From assembly GCF_032393985.1 (NCBI RefSeq), contig NZ_CP135918.1, forward strand, positions 2,294,001 through 2,358,000: a stretch of 64,000 nt of DNA, given 5' to 3'. Source of the stretch: Fischerella sp. JS2. Its GTDB lineage: Bacteria; Cyanobacteriota; Cyanobacteriia; Cyanobacteriales; Nostocaceae. Below are positions 62,832-64,000 of this stretch, piece after piece; within the stretch, counting starts at the first letter, position 1; every line of letters begins with the position of its first letter. Both the position numbers and the translations under genes were made by a program. The notes beneath the pieces are model-generated. The model did no database searches, was not told where the DNA came from, and worked only from the letters and a program-made list of their open reading frames with translations.

Positions 62832-64000
62832 GTGCTACACAAAGTCGTTCAAGTTCGTTTATATCCATCGAAAGAGCAACAAATACTATTAGCACAGACA
62901 TTTGGGTGTTCTCGCTGGTGGTGGAATTATGCTCTCAATAAGTCAATTGAGACTTACAAAGAAACAGGAAAAGGACTTGGACAAGTAGCTCTCAACGCAC
63001 TTCTACCAAAGCTCAAAAAAGAAAAAGATACAGAATGGTTAGCTGATTGTTATAGCCAAGTTTTGCAAGCTACAACACTCAACTTAACTACTGCCTATAA
63101 AAGCTTTTTTGAGAAACGTGCAGGGTTTCCTAAATTCAAATCTAAGCATGGCAAACAGTCAATTCAATATCCTCAAAACGTCAAAATTGTAGATGGTAGT
63201 ATTAAACTTCCGGGCAATATTGGATTAGTAAAAGCCAAAATACATAGACCAATTGAGGGGAAGATAAAGACTGTTACTATTAGCAAAACTCCGTCAGGTA
63301 AATACTTGGCATCTATTTTGACTGAAACACAAGGGGAACACTCTACTGAAACAGAAGGAAAGATTTATGGTGTTGACTTAGGGTTGAAACACTTTGCTGT
63401 CGTCACTGATGGTGAGAAGGTTTCTAAATACGACAACCCTAAACATCTTGCCAAACATGAGAAGAATTTGAAACGCAAACAACAGAAGTTAGCGCGTAAA
63501 CAAAAAGGGAGTAATTCAAGGAATAAATATAGAAAACTAGTTGCCAAAGTGTACGAACGGGTTAGTAATTCTAGGCAAGATTTTTTGCATAAACTTAGTT
63601 ATAAGTTAGTCAGCGATAGCCAAGCTGTCATAGTAGAAAATCTTAATGTCAAGGCCATGGTTCGTAACCATAATTTGGCGAAAGCAGTATCTGATGTTGG
63701 GTGGGGAACATTCACCAACTTTTTAGCCTATAAACTAGAACGCAAAGGTGGAAAGTTGGTAGAGATTGATAGATGGTTCCCTAGTTCCAAACTTTGTTCT
63801 AATTGTTTCTATCAGGTCAGCGAAATGCCATTGGACGTAAGGGAGTGGATTTGTCCTCACTGTGGCACTCATCACGATAGGGATGGAAACGCAGCGATAA
63901 ACATTAGAGCAGAGGGTATCAGAATGCTAAAGGCGGAAGGTTCAGCCGTCTCTGCTGTAGGAGGGGAGGTAAGACCAAAATTAGGGCGAAAGTCCAAGTT
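62832..64000 (+). CDS. tnpB: IS200/IS605-family TnpB (RuvC-like RNA-guided nuclease), runs past window end
   Basis: The GTG start at 62832 directly follows an in-frame TGA, fixing the N-terminus (VLHKVVQVRLYPSKEQQILL). At least 389 residues are open to the window edge. RuvC acids are visible: Asp in YGVDLGLKH, Glu in IVENLNVKAM, Asp in HDRDGNAAINI. The zinc ribbon CSNC...CPHC lies between the last two. All catalytic residues are present, so it is probably active as an omega-RNA-guided nuclease. TnpA is not encoded upstream. The 3' end, where the guide RNA would lie, is outside the window. Confidence 0.93.
   Translation, partial: MLHKVVQVRLYPSKEQQILLAQTFGCSRWWWNYALNKSIETYKETGKGLGQVALNALLPKLKKEKDTEWLADCYSQVLQATTLNLTTAYKSFFEKRAGFPKFKSKHGKQSIQYPQNVKIVDGSIKLPGNIGLVKAKIHRPIEGKIKTVTISKTPSGKYLASILTETQGEHSTETEGKIYGVDLGLKHFAVVTDGEKVSKYDNPKHLAKHEKNLKRKQQKLARKQKGSNSRNKYRKLVAKVYERVSNSRQDFLHKLSYKLVSDSQAVIVENLNVKAMVRNHNLAKAVSDVGWGTFTNFLAYKLERKGGKLVEIDRWFPSSKLCSNCFYQVSEMPLDVREWICPHCGTHHDRDGNAAINIRAEGIRMLKAEGSAVSAVGGEVRPKLGRKSK
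62832..64000 (+). mobile_element. IS605-type element (tnpB only), right end outside the window
   Basis: TnpB without TnpA, with a hairpin 160 bases upstream as a possible left end. This is the IS1341-like organisation common in cyanobacteria. The boundaries cannot be fixed because the right end is missing. Confidence 0.6.

Noticed and set aside
1-64000. tRNA, rRNA genes or CRISPR arrays
   Set aside because: By eye I found no cloverleaf with a TTCGA arm in context, no rRNA sequence and no regularly spaced repeat with unique spacers. Short tandem repeats present are contiguous heptamer-type units.

Overview
The window looks like chromosome of a filamentous, probably heterocyst-forming cyanobacterium (Nostocales). 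The octamer GCGATCGC (HIP1) recurs throughout. Heptamer-type repeats such as GATGAACAC fill many gaps. There are cyanobacterial hallmark families: a CYP110-like P450, a GUN4-domain protein, Uma2 proteins and a TonB receptor carrying an AMIN domain. The genus cannot be fixed from sequence alone.

Region 1 (1-18.4 kb) is the 3' part of a hybrid PKS/NRPS cluster. It holds a KS-AT-KR-ACP module whose AT carries four indels, a methyltransferase, a terminating C-A-PCP-TE module with a Cys-nucleophile thioesterase, a P450, two SDRs (one lacking its catalytic Ser and Tyr), an MbtH partner, a MATE exporter and two paralogous sucrase/ferredoxin-like proteins. Region 2 (18.4-32.3 kb) is a siderophore traffic block: ABC exporter, FepB-type lipoprotein, TonB receptor, an ACP fused to a restriction-modification-like domain, a PvdQ-like acylase, two FecCD permeases and an ATPase. 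Together the two regions suggest a secreted, re-imported metallophore; this is inference. Two identical 756-bp IS1-family copies in opposite orientation lie at 11.5 and 30.6 kb, each with its own 8-bp target duplication.

Region 3 (32.3-46.4 kb) is accessory. It has an XRE-NACHT STAND protein (defence candidate) and an M29/NicX-like protein. A tight five-gene operon encodes an XRE regulator with a periplasmic-binding-protein-like sensor, a heme-oxygenase-fold di-metal oxidase candidate and a polar-amino-acid ABC importer. Several small unknowns follow, and then a translationally coupled four-gene membrane operon with a degenerate vWA-like protein. The two operons are the best candidates for undescribed systems.

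Region 4 (46.5-58.5 kb) is metal homeostasis: an FTR1 permease, a ferritin-like protein, an HhH/EfeO-like lipoprotein and a multicopper oxidase (iron). Next come cbiM, a His-rich CDF exporter and cbiNQO behind a Fur/Zur-type operator, and then a second CbiMN/CbiQ pair without its own ATPase. Region 5 (58.5-64 kb) holds a YoeB toxin remnant, a small XRE regulator, a sugar-type ABC ATPase, Uma2 and GUN4 proteins, and an IS605-type TnpB running off the window edge. No tRNA, rRNA or CRISPR array was seen.
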